Positions 22,101-35,000 of a stretch of DNA of 64,000 bases are shown here, piece by piece (positions within the stretch are counted from its first letter, which is position 1; every line of letters starts with the position of its first letter). The DNA comes from Manduca sexta (lineage: Eukaryota > Arthropoda > Insecta > Lepidoptera > Sphingidae), in NCBI RefSeq assembly GCF_014839805.1, contig NC_051123.1:4322727-4386726 (forward strand), given 5' to 3'. Below the pieces are notes generated by a model. It searched no databases, was not told the origin of the DNA, and saw nothing but the letters and a program-made list of their open reading frames with translations. A program made the translations under genes and the position numbers.

Positions 22101-25100
22101 TACTAAAGTAAAAATTAATATTTATTTCTTGTTATTGTTATCAAATGTGCATAAAAGATGGGGGACTCTAGGAAAACACATATTCTCAAAATGGGCGGTA
22201 AGCAACATAAGGTTGAAGAACTGTGATTGAAATATACAGCCTCTTTTTGGAACAAAAATATACACACTATATTATTTCTGTTTTAAAGTCTGAATAAGAA
22301 CAAAGCAATGTAGCATGATTTTGTTGGTTAATATAAACAAAGATTTTAATTTAAAAAATACGTGTAATTGAGTAAAATACTCCTCTATTAAAGTCTTTTG
22401 AAAGTATTTTCTTTATTTCAGGCGAACTCGAAGACGTCTTCCACGTTGATAATCCGAAAATTATTTTCTGTCAAAACGAAAGACTTTCTGATGTTTTGGA
22501 AGCTTCTAAAAATTCTGTCGTAAAACCTGAAGTTATTACTTTCGATAATGGTGATCAAGTGCTGAGCTTTGCAGACTTTCTAGAAAGCTATGGAAACGAC
22601 GTCAGTATTGAAGATTTCAGAGCCTCAGATTTCGCGCCGAGCACAACAATAGCATTATTAATAAACACAAGCGGTACGACTGGCAAACCGAAATCGGCTG
22701 CAGTTACACACAGAAGTTTTGCTATATCCATGCCCTGCATATGGTAAGAATTTGCTATTTGCTGGTGGTAGGATATATTTTATATCCGCCCGGATAGCGA
22801 CCACGGTACACAAGGTGTTAAAATCCGCCACATTGGCCCACGTAAGTATGTTCCGGGATCAGCCTGTGTGTATGCAGTTCCAATAGGCCGGCATAATTGT
22901 GTCGACTGTCGAGGTGTCATCAATAATTTCTCATCAGTTTATTGAACTACTCCACTTACCATCAGGTGCAGTGGTCGTCACCTTTACGTGTCCATATAAA
23001 AAAATATATGAATTTATTTCTTTCCTTGAATATATTCTTCACAATTTTTATAAAAGTTCTGACGAAAAAAGGAAGTCCCTCGCTTAATGGTAACACGAAC
23101 CATACATTACAAAACATTGAGCTGCGCTCGTCTCCTTAAATGTTATGATAAAGCCCACTGATAGTATTAGCTATAATATTCTTGCAACTAGACAGAAATT
23201 AAATAAAAATCTTTTTAAAATATTATTCTTAGGGTTTCTTACATGAAAAGGACTCATTATATTTAAGTTAAGTTTGATACCTTACCCACAAGCTTCTACA
23301 GAACCCTCGGTGCACCAGTCCAACTCGCACTTTCTCGGTTTTTTTATTTACAAGGTCCGTAAAGTATTGTAATAATGCTTTGTATTGCTATGGGTAGTAA
23401 TGCGTTAACGTAACTACACACAAATATATAAAAAAACGTCATACTACACGTTATATGTTACCAGCGCAACTATTAAACCGAAGATTTTATCAGAGCTAAG
23501 GTTCATCACGATGTAAGTAAAGAAATAAACATCATTATGCCAGCAGTTTCTGATGGCAACAATGCCCGCGCACTTTTACCTGGTTGCACAATCTAGTGAT
23601 CTACCTATCTCTACTACAGTATGTTTACTATATAGGTATAATGTGGTAATTGCGAATTGAGGTACGACCGTTGAATCTAAATTTCTATTAAACCCAGCTA
23701 AAATGAATTAAGTTATCAACGAATTGTCGTACTTTACAATATAGAGTAGTTGACTATATTTTAAATATATTTATTAAAAATAAATATTATCGAAAAACTA
23801 ACGGAAAAAGAATTTTCATAATCCACACCATAAGACATACGTCATAATGCTTTGGAATTTGGTGGAAAATGTAGCTGTCCAATAACAGTAATGGCAAACT
23901 GTGACGTCATCCAGCGTCACTGGCCATCACGCTACGTGCGTGAGAAAAAGAGATAGCGCGATAACTTCACCACGCTCCCACTTTTGCACATAACAGTACC
24001 TATTTCAAATACAAATAACTACTGCATTTTTCAACCAATTTTTAAGGTGACTTTACAGAAAAATGACTTTTTCGTATTATTTTGTATTACGTATAAAATT
24101 AAGCATAGGAAATTTGCACTTCAGGATGTGTTGTCTATGTAAAAGAATGACAGGTTTAGCAGTAACTTAGAATCAATCGCTTCCTGTGATTCGAAATTGT
24201 ACCAATATCATACTTGTCTGATCTAGTACAACGTTCAATACTTTTTCCAGGGAAAGATTTACTACATTTCCAAATCCAACAAAACTGGTGGTCATTTTAT
24301 CTCCACTTCAATGGCTGACTGCGATCACGATCTTTCTAGCTTCAGCAGTTTTAAAATTTGCTAGACTACAATCATCTCTGCCAGTGACACAACAACACGC
24401 TTACTTTTTGTTCAATAAATACAGGGTATGTACTTTTTGGCCTTTGTTTTGGATGAGGCCTAAGTCTGCGCGTACGCTTCAATAATTTATACCTTTGGTC
24501 GGCTAAATGCTGTGGATTATATAAACAAGATATTTTGTTTTCAGCCATCATTCATCATTTCGAGTCCAACTATGATGACAACTCTCATAAAATCTGATGA
24601 TAGAGAGACATGCGATTTCTCATGTTTCGAAACGATACTAATTGGTGGAAGTGCTGTTAGCAAAACTCTTATTGAAGAAGTTAAGGTAATTATCACCTTG
24701 TCCAGTAGGAGCTATAAAAACTATTTTAGTGTTTATGATTTGATATTTTAGAAATATCGAGTTGCATTTTTGAAATATTTACTAAAAAATCTTCTTTCAG
24801 AAATTAGTACCAAAAGCAGATGTGTTTTCAGCTTACGGTATGAGTGAATGTACTACAATGATATTCCAACATGGCAACACTCCGCCTGGTTCTTGCGGGA
24901 TGCCCAGCGGATCGTTCCAATACAGGGTACCTACATTATTTTTACTTGTATTTCGAGGCGTTCTACCCGCATAATACACAATACACTATACGTAGCAGTG
25001 GCAAGGGTGTATATAACCCGATTCCTGCCGTCTTGCGTAATTTATGTAAAATCTAATTATCAATAGAACGATTTGCAGACCACATATATATATTAATAAT

Positions 25101-28100
25101 AAATAATAATAATACCAGCCCTGTATTATATACTTGCCCACTGATGAGCACGGGCCTCCTCTACTACTCAGAGGGATTAGGCCTTAGTCCACCACGCTGG
25201 CCTAGTGCGGATTGGTAGACTTCACACACCTTCGAAATTCCTATAGAGGACTTCTTAGATGTGCAGGTTTCCTCACGATGTTTTCCTTCACCGTTAAAGC
25301 GAACGATAAATTCACAAATACACACATGATTTTTTAGAAAAGTCAGAGGTGTGTGCCCTTGGGATTTGAACCTGCGGACATTCGTCTTGGCAGTCCGTTC
25401 CACACCCAACTAGGCTACCGCCGCTATATGTATTATTACCTATATATTTGTGTCGGGTTTCCTTAAGGCAAATAACACGCTTCGCCACTGATACTTAGTA
25501 ACATTTCTCTTAGGATTTAAATTATTGACCAATAATAAACTTATCCATAAACGTATATTTGCGACCTTTTTACTTCAGCTACACAAAAACCGATTTTGAT
25601 ATTTTTCATACTACTAAATAACAATGTAATGATATTGGTGGTGGGATAAAATATTTTACATCCACCCTACACAAGGTGTTAAAACCCGTGTGTCGCGTTC
25701 TGAGATCAGTCTATGCATGCCCGGTTCCAACAGGTGACCATAGTTGTATCGACTGCCGAGGAGTAATCACCTCTCGTCACTCAACATTTTATTTGATCCC
25801 ACTCCAGTTAGCATTATGTGCAACGAAGTCACTTTGCTGTGCACATATTAAAAAAATATGATTGGCCTGACTATGCATGTTACATCACAAATGACGAATA
25901 ACTTACCATTACGAGTTGACGAGGGTCTTCGGGGTCAGCAAGTGATCGAGTGCATAGTATCAAGCTTAGATTGTAAGGCAGTCCGGTATAAATATGGTAA
26001 ACGTAGTAGGGCACATCTTTTTTTAATGATTAACATTATACTATGAATAAAGCGTACTTAACAAGTTTCTGTAATATCTTGCAAGTTTTTTTGTATAGTA
26101 GGCATCCCTGCAGTCTAGGAGAAAACTTGAAAACGGCAAACTAGAACCCACTGCCTTAGCGACTCCAGAGGCCGGGAGGAAAGTTGGAAGGGAATTGAGG
26201 GAAGAAAAAGTGAAAGGATGAAAGGAGGAGGAATGAGAACTCCTTTAGGGTAGGCGTAGAAAGAGAAATATTCACGAGCCCTCATAGGCTTCAATGAAAA
26301 AATATATAAAATGAATGTAAGAAAGGAAATATATGTTTCGTAGTCCTCGACGAGCTACAACTGTGTTGCTTTGTGTAACATTGTTTGTTGGCATTTCAGT
26401 TGGTAGATCCTCTAACTGGTGAAGATATACATGAGCCTAACGTTCCTGGGGAGTTGAGACTTCAGAGTCCGGTTCTTTTTGCGGTAAGATTTTTTGTGTA
26501 AAGGAACTAAAGGACGTTATTGAAACTTGAGATTACAAATTTTTCAAATACGACATCAAACCACGACGCACAAATTATGTTAATAATAATATCTGCCCTG
26601 TATTTTTTACTGTCCTACTGTTGGGCACGGGCCTCCTCTATTACTCAGAGGGATTAGGCCTTAGGCCACCACGCTGGCCTAGTGCGGATTGGTAGACAAA
26701 TTATATTAATGATACTATCATTTTAGTAAGAAATAAATTTAAATCTAACTATAATATATTTTTTTAATTAGCCTACCTTATGGCATAGCAAATACCTCCT
26801 TAGAAATCAATTTCCAGGGTTACTTCAATAATCCTGAAGCGACAGCAGAGACCATGGAAGACGGGTGGTTGAAGACAGGAGACCTCTTCTACAGAGACGA
26901 GAATTGGAACTTTTTTTTTGTTGACCGGCTGAAACAATTGCTCAAGTACAAAAGTCATCAAGTAAGTCAAAGATAGAAAAATTCTGATTAGTAATCATTA
27001 TAAGACGATAATGAATGTTTTCTAAATATTTAACCCGGCGAGCGTGTGGTGAAAAAATGTAACAAGGAGTATGAGGCAGGGTATGACATACCCCTTAAAA
27101 AAATTGGCTATAAAACTTGTTTCTGAAGAAGTATTATACCATTTATTTTTTGGTATAATAAGACAATACCATCATAACGCATTGGAAATAAAACAATCGC
27201 GCCATTTTAACAATTTTATTTTTTTTACCTCGATGGAAATAAGTCACTTTGAATTTCAAACAAACACTTTCAGTCTCTTAAAAACCAAAAGGAACTAAAG
27301 TAAAACCAGTTTTATGATAAAAAAAACTTAATCGTATGATAGAATATGAAATAATTTTCTTTATAAACTAAAAAAAATCACAAAAAAATTTAGGAACATC
27401 TTAGGAACTGGAGATAAAATCTGTGCAGTTTTTGCAAAAAAACATTGTTCATGAGTATTTTGTCTTATGATTATTTTTGTTGGGGTAATTTCTACATCTA
27501 ATAAAATGACCAGGAACATTTTGAGTCGATGAAAGTGATTCGTTGATCTGGGAAGAAATTCTCTGACGTATATAAATCGGAATATATATTTTTTGTCATT
27601 TCACATCTTCAGGTGTTCGTAAACTAAAGCCAAGCCTAAGTTACGGATGAAATCGGTCCATTTAGTGTCTTTGCCCTGATTTTCACGAAACATAGGACCC
27701 CTGGGGGCCTGTGGGCCCCCTCTCAGGGGATCCGCAAGTAAAATAAAAGTTAAAAGAAAAACTATAAAGTGCACGCTTTTGCACTCTTGTATATCTAAAA
27801 AATAAATACAGAAGTAAACTGCTAGTAAAAACAAATTTAAGAATCCAACTGAACAACATCAGCCCAAACATTACGACTTTGGTCGCAAAAAGGTCGCATA
27901 AGGTGACATTAGTGGTCCGCACTAAATAAAAGTTTGCGAAACCCTGTTCTAGTAAGTACATCTTCTATCATGGACCGAAGTTGTTTTTTTCTATTTTCAA
28001 CATCCATTTTCTATTAAAATCTACAATTAAACAAAGAAAATAAGTTGAAATAGCAGAAAAAAGCGTAATTTTAGTTTTTGTCACACCAGCTATGAGGCGG

Positions 28101-29072
28101 GGTATCACGTACCCGAACTCAGTTTGCAAGCGTGTAACTCGAATGCAGGTTGCCGCGACACTATGATCGCGCCACTATTACCTTCCGCAACCCTGTAACT
28201 CCAGCTACTCAAAGAGACTATAAGTTTGAAAGTCAGGCACAAAAAATATACGCCAGTAATTAACATGGGGGGTATGACATACCCCGCCACACGCTCGCCG
28301 GGTTAACTTTGCTGCCCTATCTAGATGAATACAAAACCCATATCTCTGGTCCGAATTCTTTAATAGTTCTAGAATATTAAAGGAAATTTTAGTCAAATTC
28401 TTTTGAAGTTTTATAAAATTTAAGTCCCTTTTCTCGATATTATAAATATTATCCAAAGTAACAATATCCCGGAAGTTAAACAAAAAGATTTTTTTTCATA
28501 GATCTCGCCAGTGGAAGTGGAAGATGTGATCCGACAGCATCCGAGCGTGTTGGACGTGGCGGTGGTGGGGATACCAGACCCCGAGTGCGGAGACTTGCCG
28601 GTAGCTTGCGTGGTGCCTAAACCGGGACACACTATAGTCCCGCAACAAATCAAGGACTTAGTCAAAAGTAAATTTATGAAACTTCTGTTGTTTAGCGTAA
28701 CACCAGGGAATTTAGGTATTTCATAGCATTGCAACTTTATATTAATAAAGATCACTGGCATAAATGAGGGTTGTAATAGTGGATTGCACGTGAAAGTATT
28801 TATTTGTATTAAATTTGTTGTAGTGGCTATTCCGAACCAGGAGCAATGTAAGATTTTTACCATTTAAGTATATAAGATTATCAACAAATTATAATTCGTG
28901 CAGCTCGTTATAGTTTTGGTTTTAAAACCAATTTTTTTTTTCAGACACGTTAGCCGATTCAAAGCAGCTGAGAGGCGGAGTGGTCGTGATGAGTGAGCTG
29001 CCTCTCACCGCCACTACGAAACTGCACAGACAGAAACTTAATCAAATGGTCCTCACCGCGAACAGAGAATAA
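19105..29072 (+). CDS. Gene C: complete ANL-superfamily ligase-like gene, 11 coding exons
   Basis: Exons: 19105-19118, 19468-19633, 21304-21511, 22422-22743, 24251-24425, 24545-24685, 24801-24926, 26400-26483, 26818-26961, 28502-28667, 28945-29072. The start ATG sits in a 14-nt exon (MTGF plus two bases) that joins in phase to RGSNIPK. The product is 557 residues with no internal stop. Motifs: TSGTTGKPK 212-220, YGMSE 354-358, TGD 432-434, VDR 447-449, catalytic lysine 541 in TTKLHRQ. The segment aligned with luciferase HHGF reads SPLQW, so bioluminescent activity is not expected. It ends NRE, without PTS1. The 322-bp exon 4 equals two exons of B and F joined without the intron. The stop codon overlaps an AATAAA hexamer. 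Exon 28502-28667 is GC-rich and nearly identical to D and F. A piggyBac-like element lies in the intron before it. Confidence 0.93.
20150..20357 (+). mobile_element. LINE 3'-end fragment (Rep-H), copy 2
   Basis: It shares AGTTTCTTGCCCGTTCTCTGG and GAACTGCTTTCCGAACTAG with 14300-14528 and ends in TTCATTTCAT. It lies in the gene C intron between exons 2 and 3. Confidence 0.65.
20865..21188 (+). mobile_element. SINE-A copy with target-site duplication
   Basis: ACAATTATGAA (20854-20864) and ACAACTATGAA (21189-21199) flank a complete SINE-A. It ends about 115 nt before the gene C exon at 21304. Confidence 0.9.
22763..22995 (-). repeat. Rep-C copy just after gene C exon 4 donor
   Basis: Minus-oriented Rep-C starting about 20 nt after the 22743 exon end (GGATATATTTTATATCCGCC) and ending CTTACCATCAGGTGCAGTG. 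The ATATATTTTATAT part is itself palindromic. Confidence 0.72.
25096..25424 (-). mobile_element. SINE-A copy in gene C intron
   Basis: A complete reverse-strand SINE-A. The imperfect flanking repeat TATATATATTA / TATATGTATTA (25085-25095 and 25425-25435) is a likely target duplication in simple sequence. Confidence 0.85.
25637..25845 (-). repeat. Rep-C copy
   Basis: A diverged minus-oriented Rep-C with a deletion in the GCCCGGATAGCGACC segment; the CACAAGGTGTTAAAACCC, ATCGACTGCCGAGG and CGTCACTCAACATT parts remain. Confidence 0.65.
26120..26330. repeat. Purine-rich dispersed repeat
   Basis: A GGGAGGAAAGTTGGAAGGG-type purine tract followed by TTCACGAGCCCTCATAGGC. Similar tracts with a following GGCCT segment occur at about 51735-51910 and 59700-59860. 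The TTCACGA..CCTTATAGGC end also resembles Rep-F, so these may be decayed Rep-F relatives. Confidence 0.45.
26585..26695 (-). mobile_element. 5'-truncated SINE-A with target-site duplication
   Basis: Only the 3' 111 bp of SINE-A are present. ACAAATTATGTTAAT (26570-26584) and ACAAATTATATTAAT (26696-26710) flank it, so the truncation occurred at insertion. Confidence 0.9.
27034..28302. mobile_element. Non-autonomous piggyBac-like element, 1.27 kb
   Basis: CCCGGCGAGCGTGTGG starts the element and its exact reverse complement ends it. TTAA lies directly outside both ends (27030-27033 and 28303-28306), which is the diagnostic piggyBac target site. A subterminal inverted motif GGGTATGACATACCCC lies near each end. 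Interior frames are short and show no DDE transposase, so it would need transposase in trans. It lies in the gene C intron before the conserved exon at 28502. Confidence 0.92.
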
Positions 29073-29095
29073 AATTATGTATATTTATAAATAAA
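29068..29095 (+). promoter_or_regulatory. Polyadenylation signals overlapping and following the gene C stop
   Basis: GAATAAAA at the stop codon creates an AATAAA hexamer (29068-29073) that contains the TAA stop. A second AATAAA lies at about 29090. The downstream one is the likelier signal. Confidence 0.4.
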
Positions 29096-29354
29096 TTTAA
29101 TTAATGTTATCTAACTAATGTTTTCGTTTCTTTATTAATTAAATACACGCTTACATTATCTTACTTCTTCTATCTTATTAATTATTAGTAATATGTTAAA
29201 TGTGAGAGTGTGTAAAAAATGTTTGGATGTAAAAAACATTTCAAGTGCACGAACAGATTTGGATGAATTTTGACAGGTAAACCATGTCTCAATACATGTT
29301 ACTTTTTTATCTCTTTAATTTGCTTTTGTATTAAATATTTCTTTATTTATATAG

Positions 29355-30005
29355 ACGGCACTGCGACGACTGTGGCTTCGGCTGGCACATGTTCCTTTTC
29401 TTATTGCAGTTGAATGACGAAACAAGCATATCCTTGCCTGATAGTAAGCGATACGACCACCTAAACAGCAGCAACACCATACAGAACTTTGAATTACAAA
29501 TTATTGCGTGGCAGTTCATTCCGCTCATCGTCCTGAGGCATTAAGACACTAAGATTTTATCTTATAATGCCCAGTAATTACTTTGAAAAAGCGGCGATAG
29601 CCTAGTTGGGTGTGGAACAGACTGCCAAGACGAATATCCGCAGGTTTAAATCCCAAGGGCACACACCTCTGACTTTTCTAAAAAATCATGTATGTATTCT
29701 TTGTGAATTTATCGTTCGGTTTAACGGTGAAGGAAAACATCGTGAGGAAACCTGCACATCTGAGAAGTTCAGTATAGGAATTTCGAAGATGTGTGAAGTC
29801 TACCAATCCGCACTAGGCCAGCATGGTGGACTAAGGCCTAATCCCTCTCAGTAATAGAGGAGGCCCGTGCTCAGCAGTGGGCAAAATATATTATACAGGG
29901 CTGATATTATTATTAATTACTTTGACTATCGGTCTTTCAAACCGGACATAATAGTGCATGCCTCATGTCGCTTGGCGGCAGAAATAGATATGGCGTTGGC
30001 AGCTA
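29355..30005 (+). repeat. Rep-D copy interrupted by SINE-A
   Basis: The two halves (about 29355-29586 and 29914-30005) together match the uninterrupted copy at about 63205-63485: GATAAGCGATACGA, ACAGCAGAAACACCAT, CGGCAGAAATAGAYATTG. The SINE sits between them. Confidence 0.75.
29587..29913 (+). mobile_element. SINE-A nested in Rep-D, with target-site duplication
   Basis: A complete SINE-A flanked by TAATTACTTTGA at 29575-29586 and 29914-29925. The head starts AAAGCGGCGATAGCC. Confidence 0.92.
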
Positions 30006-30835
30006 CTAAATTAACATTTTATCTCGAAAACATAAGTGGTGAAAAGTGCACTAAAACGGGCTTTCACGCCCATCAAAGGCGCGAACGAATTTTGGTTATC
30101 GATAAATTATTGTATCGTGCTTGTTATATTTATTTCCTTTTATTACCTCCCTTATCTCTATTACTATAACTCCGTGGCATATATTTTATATCGTAAGACA
30201 ATTTAATATCTTGATTTTATCACTGTATATTAAAATATTGTAGAGTTGGCTGTGTTTTTGCTGGTAATGTATGGGAGTCACAACTCTAGCTATTATGAAA
30301 CTCCAAAGACGGCACTGTATATATTGTATATTTCAAAACTCCAGAGTACGTTTAATACACAGTAGCGTACTTAGATGGTAATAGTAACAAGTCGTAAGAC
30401 GTACTAATTAAACAAAGGTGTACGTTGCTTTTGTATGGGAGGTATGGTGTGACACAGCGTTCCTGCACAACTACGCACGTGCACTTACATAACTGCGCAA
30501 GTGTGTGTGTCCGAACAATATTACCTGTTTTATTTATTAATTTTGAGTATAGGTAATAATCAATGTCTAGGCCGGCCCTTCTTCACAAAAGAGAAATGTA
30601 ATGTTACATTTGAAAAAACTGGCCGACATTTTGAATTTCCTTTGGGAATTTGAATGGCAGCCAGTTTTTTCAATTCTTACATTAGACATGTCCTTGATGG
30701 CAGCCATTGTTTGAGTAGGTATTTTGAGAAATAATTAAATATCTATGTATATCAAAATTAATCTCTATTTCCATTGGTCATGTCATAACTTGAAAACGGC
30801 TTAACCGATTACATTCATCATTTCAATAATTGTAA
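30006..30835. other. Intergenic, no gene seen
   Basis: AT-rich sequence with no recognised gene. A local inverted repeat, CTGGCCGACATTTTGAATT / AATTTGAATGGCAGCCAG near 30620-30665, could be part of a small element. Confidence 0.4.
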
Positions 30836-30985
30836 CTTCGACTTTTCGGAGAACCATCAGCTTAGTAAGCCGTGACCATGAAGGCTACAAAGTTTTCGAA
30901 ACGTCGGGAGAAAATCATAATACAAAAAACAATGAGAAAATTCGGAACGACACAGTCGCGAAATATCGACCAAGCTCTTTAAATA
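30836..30985 (+). repeat. Rep-G copy
   Basis: CTTTTCGGA, GTGACCATGAAGGCT, AAAGTTTTCGAAACGTCGGG. The same core occurs at 37503-37610, 48990-49075 and, inverted, at 50555-50670. It lies immediately upstream of the RTE tail at 31005. Confidence 0.6.
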
Positions 30986-31004
30986 AAGATTTAAAAAAAA
31001 AATG

Positions 31005-31165
31005 AGAAAATTGAGATCGAGATTAGATCGTCGAGATGGACCGACGACCTGGTGAGGGTCGCCGGAGTCCGATGGATGAGGGCGGTCCAGAACCGATCCT
31101 GTGGCGCTCAATGGGGGAGGCCTATGTCCAGCAGTGGACAAATCCTGGCTGAAATGATGATTATG
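31005..31165 (+). mobile_element. RTE-like LINE C-terminal fragment
   Basis: It encodes SRWTDDLVRVAGVRWMRAVQ and, after a frame shift, LWRSMGEAYVQQWTNPG followed by TGA. This is the characteristic C-terminal end of insect RTE-type polyproteins. Only the last roughly 50 codons and a short 3' part remain. Confidence 0.82.
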
Positions 31166-31199
31166 ATTAGAAAATCCGAAAAATAGTTTTATTTAGATG

Positions 31200-31987
31200 T
31201 CTAGTATTCGCATAAATATAAGGAAACATTTAAATCTTAATATGGAGTAAAACATATCAGTGACGAACAAAAAAACAAACGAGGAATAGATAGGTAACCT
31301 CCCACCTTTTGAGTCGGTAAAAAAAAACGAGAATTTTATTTTTCTTTCGTTCCTCCTTATGATTACTCATTATAGTAAGCTGATGATTACAAATCCATCA
31401 TTCATAACGCGAATCCATGTACTAGTGTAGCCAGGATTCCCGATTTGCGTAGGGCGTCCCGATTTTCAGATATCTGGGGATGTGTCCCGATTTATACTTC
31501 ATCGGGACACTAATTGTCCCGATAAATCAATAAATTTATTAAAAATCATTATTATAAAAAAATTAAGTACGCATCACATCACTAGCGCTGTTGGTATAGT
31601 TTTGTTTCGTTCCGTTTGCTTAGAGACGCGACTGTACCGCAATCTATGCTTCGATGAGCAGAAATTCAAATGAGAACCAACTTTAGCATGACTTGCAGTA
31701 ATTTTTTTTGTGTCCCGATCGACAGTCTTAAACCACGATTTGTTTTACTTATTTGATTTTAAACAAATAAGCAAGATTAGTTAATACATACATGAATAAA
31801 CTGTATGGCTTCTATCAGCCACACATTATTTATTTTAGTAGATAATTTTCTACCGGACTTTTAACATAATAAAGAGCGATAAGCCGTTTATTTTTTGTTA
31901 TCGTATGCACATGCCTACTAAATTAATTATCTCCTTAAAAGATAACATTTACTTTCATCATACTCTCTGTTATCAATGCAAACCTCG
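31200..31987. other. Intergenic upstream of gene D, no gene seen
   Basis: AT-rich; a short CCCGATTT / ATCGGGAC repeat-like stretch at 31438-31525 (GTCCCGATTT repeated three to four times) is the only local pattern noticed. Confidence 0.4.
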
Positions 31988-32000
31988 TCAGTTTTGGCAT

Positions 32001-32018
32001 TCAGTCTTTAAAATTCAA
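32001..32018 (+). promoter_or_regulatory. Candidate core promoter of gene D
   Basis: TCAGTC starts exactly 60 nt before ATG 32061 and is followed by TTTAAAATTC. It matches the arthropod initiator and the layout of the other copies. A second TCAGT lies at about 31988. Confidence 0.45.
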
Positions 32019-32060
32019 GCCGTGTAGACGTTGAAATACTGTTTCTTTCTTGAATTTACG

Positions 32061-35000
32061 ATGACAACATTCAGGTAATTGGTACCAAATTTATAAATTA
32101 TTTTTGCACCGCCCGCGCATTACTCTTTCGCAAATTGTCGTATACGATATAAACGAGACCCACAGATACTCTAATTTGTCTATATTTTAACCAAAGATTA
32201 TTTTTATTGTTTAATTTATTTATTAAATTATAATAAAACAGCAAATACATCACGTAAAACATGCAGTCGTCACATTTCTTCGTGCAATAGTTGTACGTTT
32301 TATATGTAAACAAAACCTCGCCTATTTTTTTCAGCGGCGTTAACATACCAAAAGTGAGCCATGTAAATGATGCTTCACATTGGTATATAAGTGAATTAAC
32401 ACATCGCTTGGTGGAAAAATCTGGAATATCCAACGACCGATACCATGTAGGAAAAATTATACTGGAAAGTCTTAAAGATGATCCACAATTTGTATTGCAA
32501 GTAAGTGACTTTCATTGGCAGTACTCAGTATACCTACTATGTACAATTCAAGACTCCATTTTGATTCTAAGCAGAATAAAATGTTAGATAGTGAATTTTA
32601 TAATTTTATAACGACCTCTGCGTTCGATTACATTTAAAAGAAGTCTTGAATTTGTCACTAGAAAAGATTTTAGTTTTACTCAATTGTTCTCTCCGTGTAA
32701 TACCATGTGCAGACCATTATATTTTTTATTTTTTTATTTTCTTTATTTGGTAATCCAACAGCTCTTCACATGTGTTATATTTAAAATATATTAATAACTA
32801 AACATACAGCCAATTACAGGATTACACCATTTACATTATTACTACATATGTTTTTTTTTAATATTATTTATTGTACTCCTATAAAATCCATAGAAATCTT
32901 ATTCAATTTTAAATTATTTGAAATCGTAATTCAATGAAAATAATACAATTTAAGATGTCTCCTCGAGCAAACGAAGAGCAATGCATTCCTTACAGCGACA
33001 GCGTGCAAGTTATTACATGCCAGGAAATTATATCAAATAATAACAATTATCCAGTAGCTACGGTCAAGGTTCATTTCATTTACATACAGATATTGTTTAT
33101 GTGTGTATAAGCCATATTTAGGTTATAAGGTACTATGGGGTTGGCATATCCTAGCTGGATAAAAACCCCGAAATAAATAAAGATTAAAAAAAAAAAGTTA
33201 TTACATACGGGAATAAGCCAAGGTTTACGAGTCTAAACAACAAATTTAAAATCTTTTTGAAAATTTTAAATTACCTATATATTATTCATTAAATTGTCTA
33301 TTTAATAGCTGGTTGAAAATCAAAATGATATGCTGCCGGAGCCCGGTATCAACTATTTTAATGACTTATAATAAAATTAAGGAAAAAATATCTCCATTAT
33401 AAAATTTTTAAACAACCAAAGTTAGACAGATAAGACTGGTAGAAACAAGATAACATTTATTGCATTAATATAATGTTTGATTTTTTTATCTATAATATCC
33501 TACTAATATTATAAATGCGAAAGTTTGTGGGGATGGATGTATAGATGTTTGTTCCTCTTTCACGAAAAAACTACTGAACGGATTTGGATGAAACTTTAGA
33601 GTAATATTGGTTTTACATCAAAATAACATATAGGCTAGAATTCATAATGTAATGTGTAATTTGGTCCTAATATAACGATACATTTCAAGTAAGTCGGAAA
33701 AAAGTTTTATTCCGGAAAACTCCTTCACGTGGGCGAAGCCGCGAGCAAAAGTTAGTGTTTTATAAATTTCGAATAAATAGCTAAAATATAGTTAGCGCGC
33801 TGTTTTGCTGGGGCAGCGCCTTTATCCAAGCCGCTAATAGAACCCGAAAGAACAGAGTCGAACAATCTCAGAAATTAGCTACAACTCAACTTTTATTCCT
33901 TATAGATAGACGGAGCGACTGGAGAGTCAGAAAACTGCGGATCAGTATTAAAGAGATCGGTGCAATGTGCTAACGGGCTCAGAAAACTGGGCCTTAAGTC
34001 CGGTGACGTCATGATCTTAATGGCACCGAGCCATTTGGATTTGGCCATTCCAATCTACGCAGCTCTATATCTTGGAATCACTATTGCTCCAATTGACAGA
34101 TTGTTAAAAGTTAGTAAGTATAACCAAAAGTATAACATTTTAAATATTCTAAATATTACAATATTTAAGAAAGATAATAGATAATCATAAATAAATAATA
34201 TTGTTGATGTAGAAATGTAGATAATGAAGTTAACAATACCTCAACAAGGGTGTGCCTAAGATGATCAGTCTTAATTATAAAAAGTTCGCAACGATATGCT
34301 TAGTTAAAACACAATTTACGCTAAAACAAGTTTATAAGTACCTAAGACTGATTGTGTTATGTAACTGTATAGATTTCGTAAGTAAAGACAAGCATTATAT
34401 ATTGTATTGATAATAATTAATTTATATCACTAATAATGTGTCCTTCTTTTTATAAATGCAATGAAAATGTTGCCATATATACATATAATATGTAGATTTA
34501 TGTTTATTTTATTTTTATATTTTGTCGGTGATGGTCCTGAAATAATCATGATTGGTTTGGAGGCGTGGCTGTATTGTACCTGCGGTAAGAGTTATGACTG
34601 CCTCTGAGGATCGGGGTAATTGATATTGATTTCTGATCAGTACCAGCTCGAAAACTGTAATTTGAACCAGCTATGGCGATATATTCGTCCTTTATTATAT
34701 CACAGGATACACTCGGCAAAAATATTGTGCACTAGTTGCGCCTCTGCCTATCCTTTTGGGAAAAAAGGCATATATTGTAAATACAACGATTCAAGTAACC
34801 TCCTTATTTAAAAAGTCGGTTAAAAGTATTTTAAATGTTTCCTTTCAGGTGAACTCCAAGACATCTTTCACATTGATAATCCAAAAGCTATATTCTGTCA
34901 AAATGAAAGACTTGCTGACGTTCTAGAAGCGTCGAAAATATTGGACGTAAAACCAGAAGTTATAACTTTTGATAAGGGCGATCAAGTGCTTAACTTCGCG

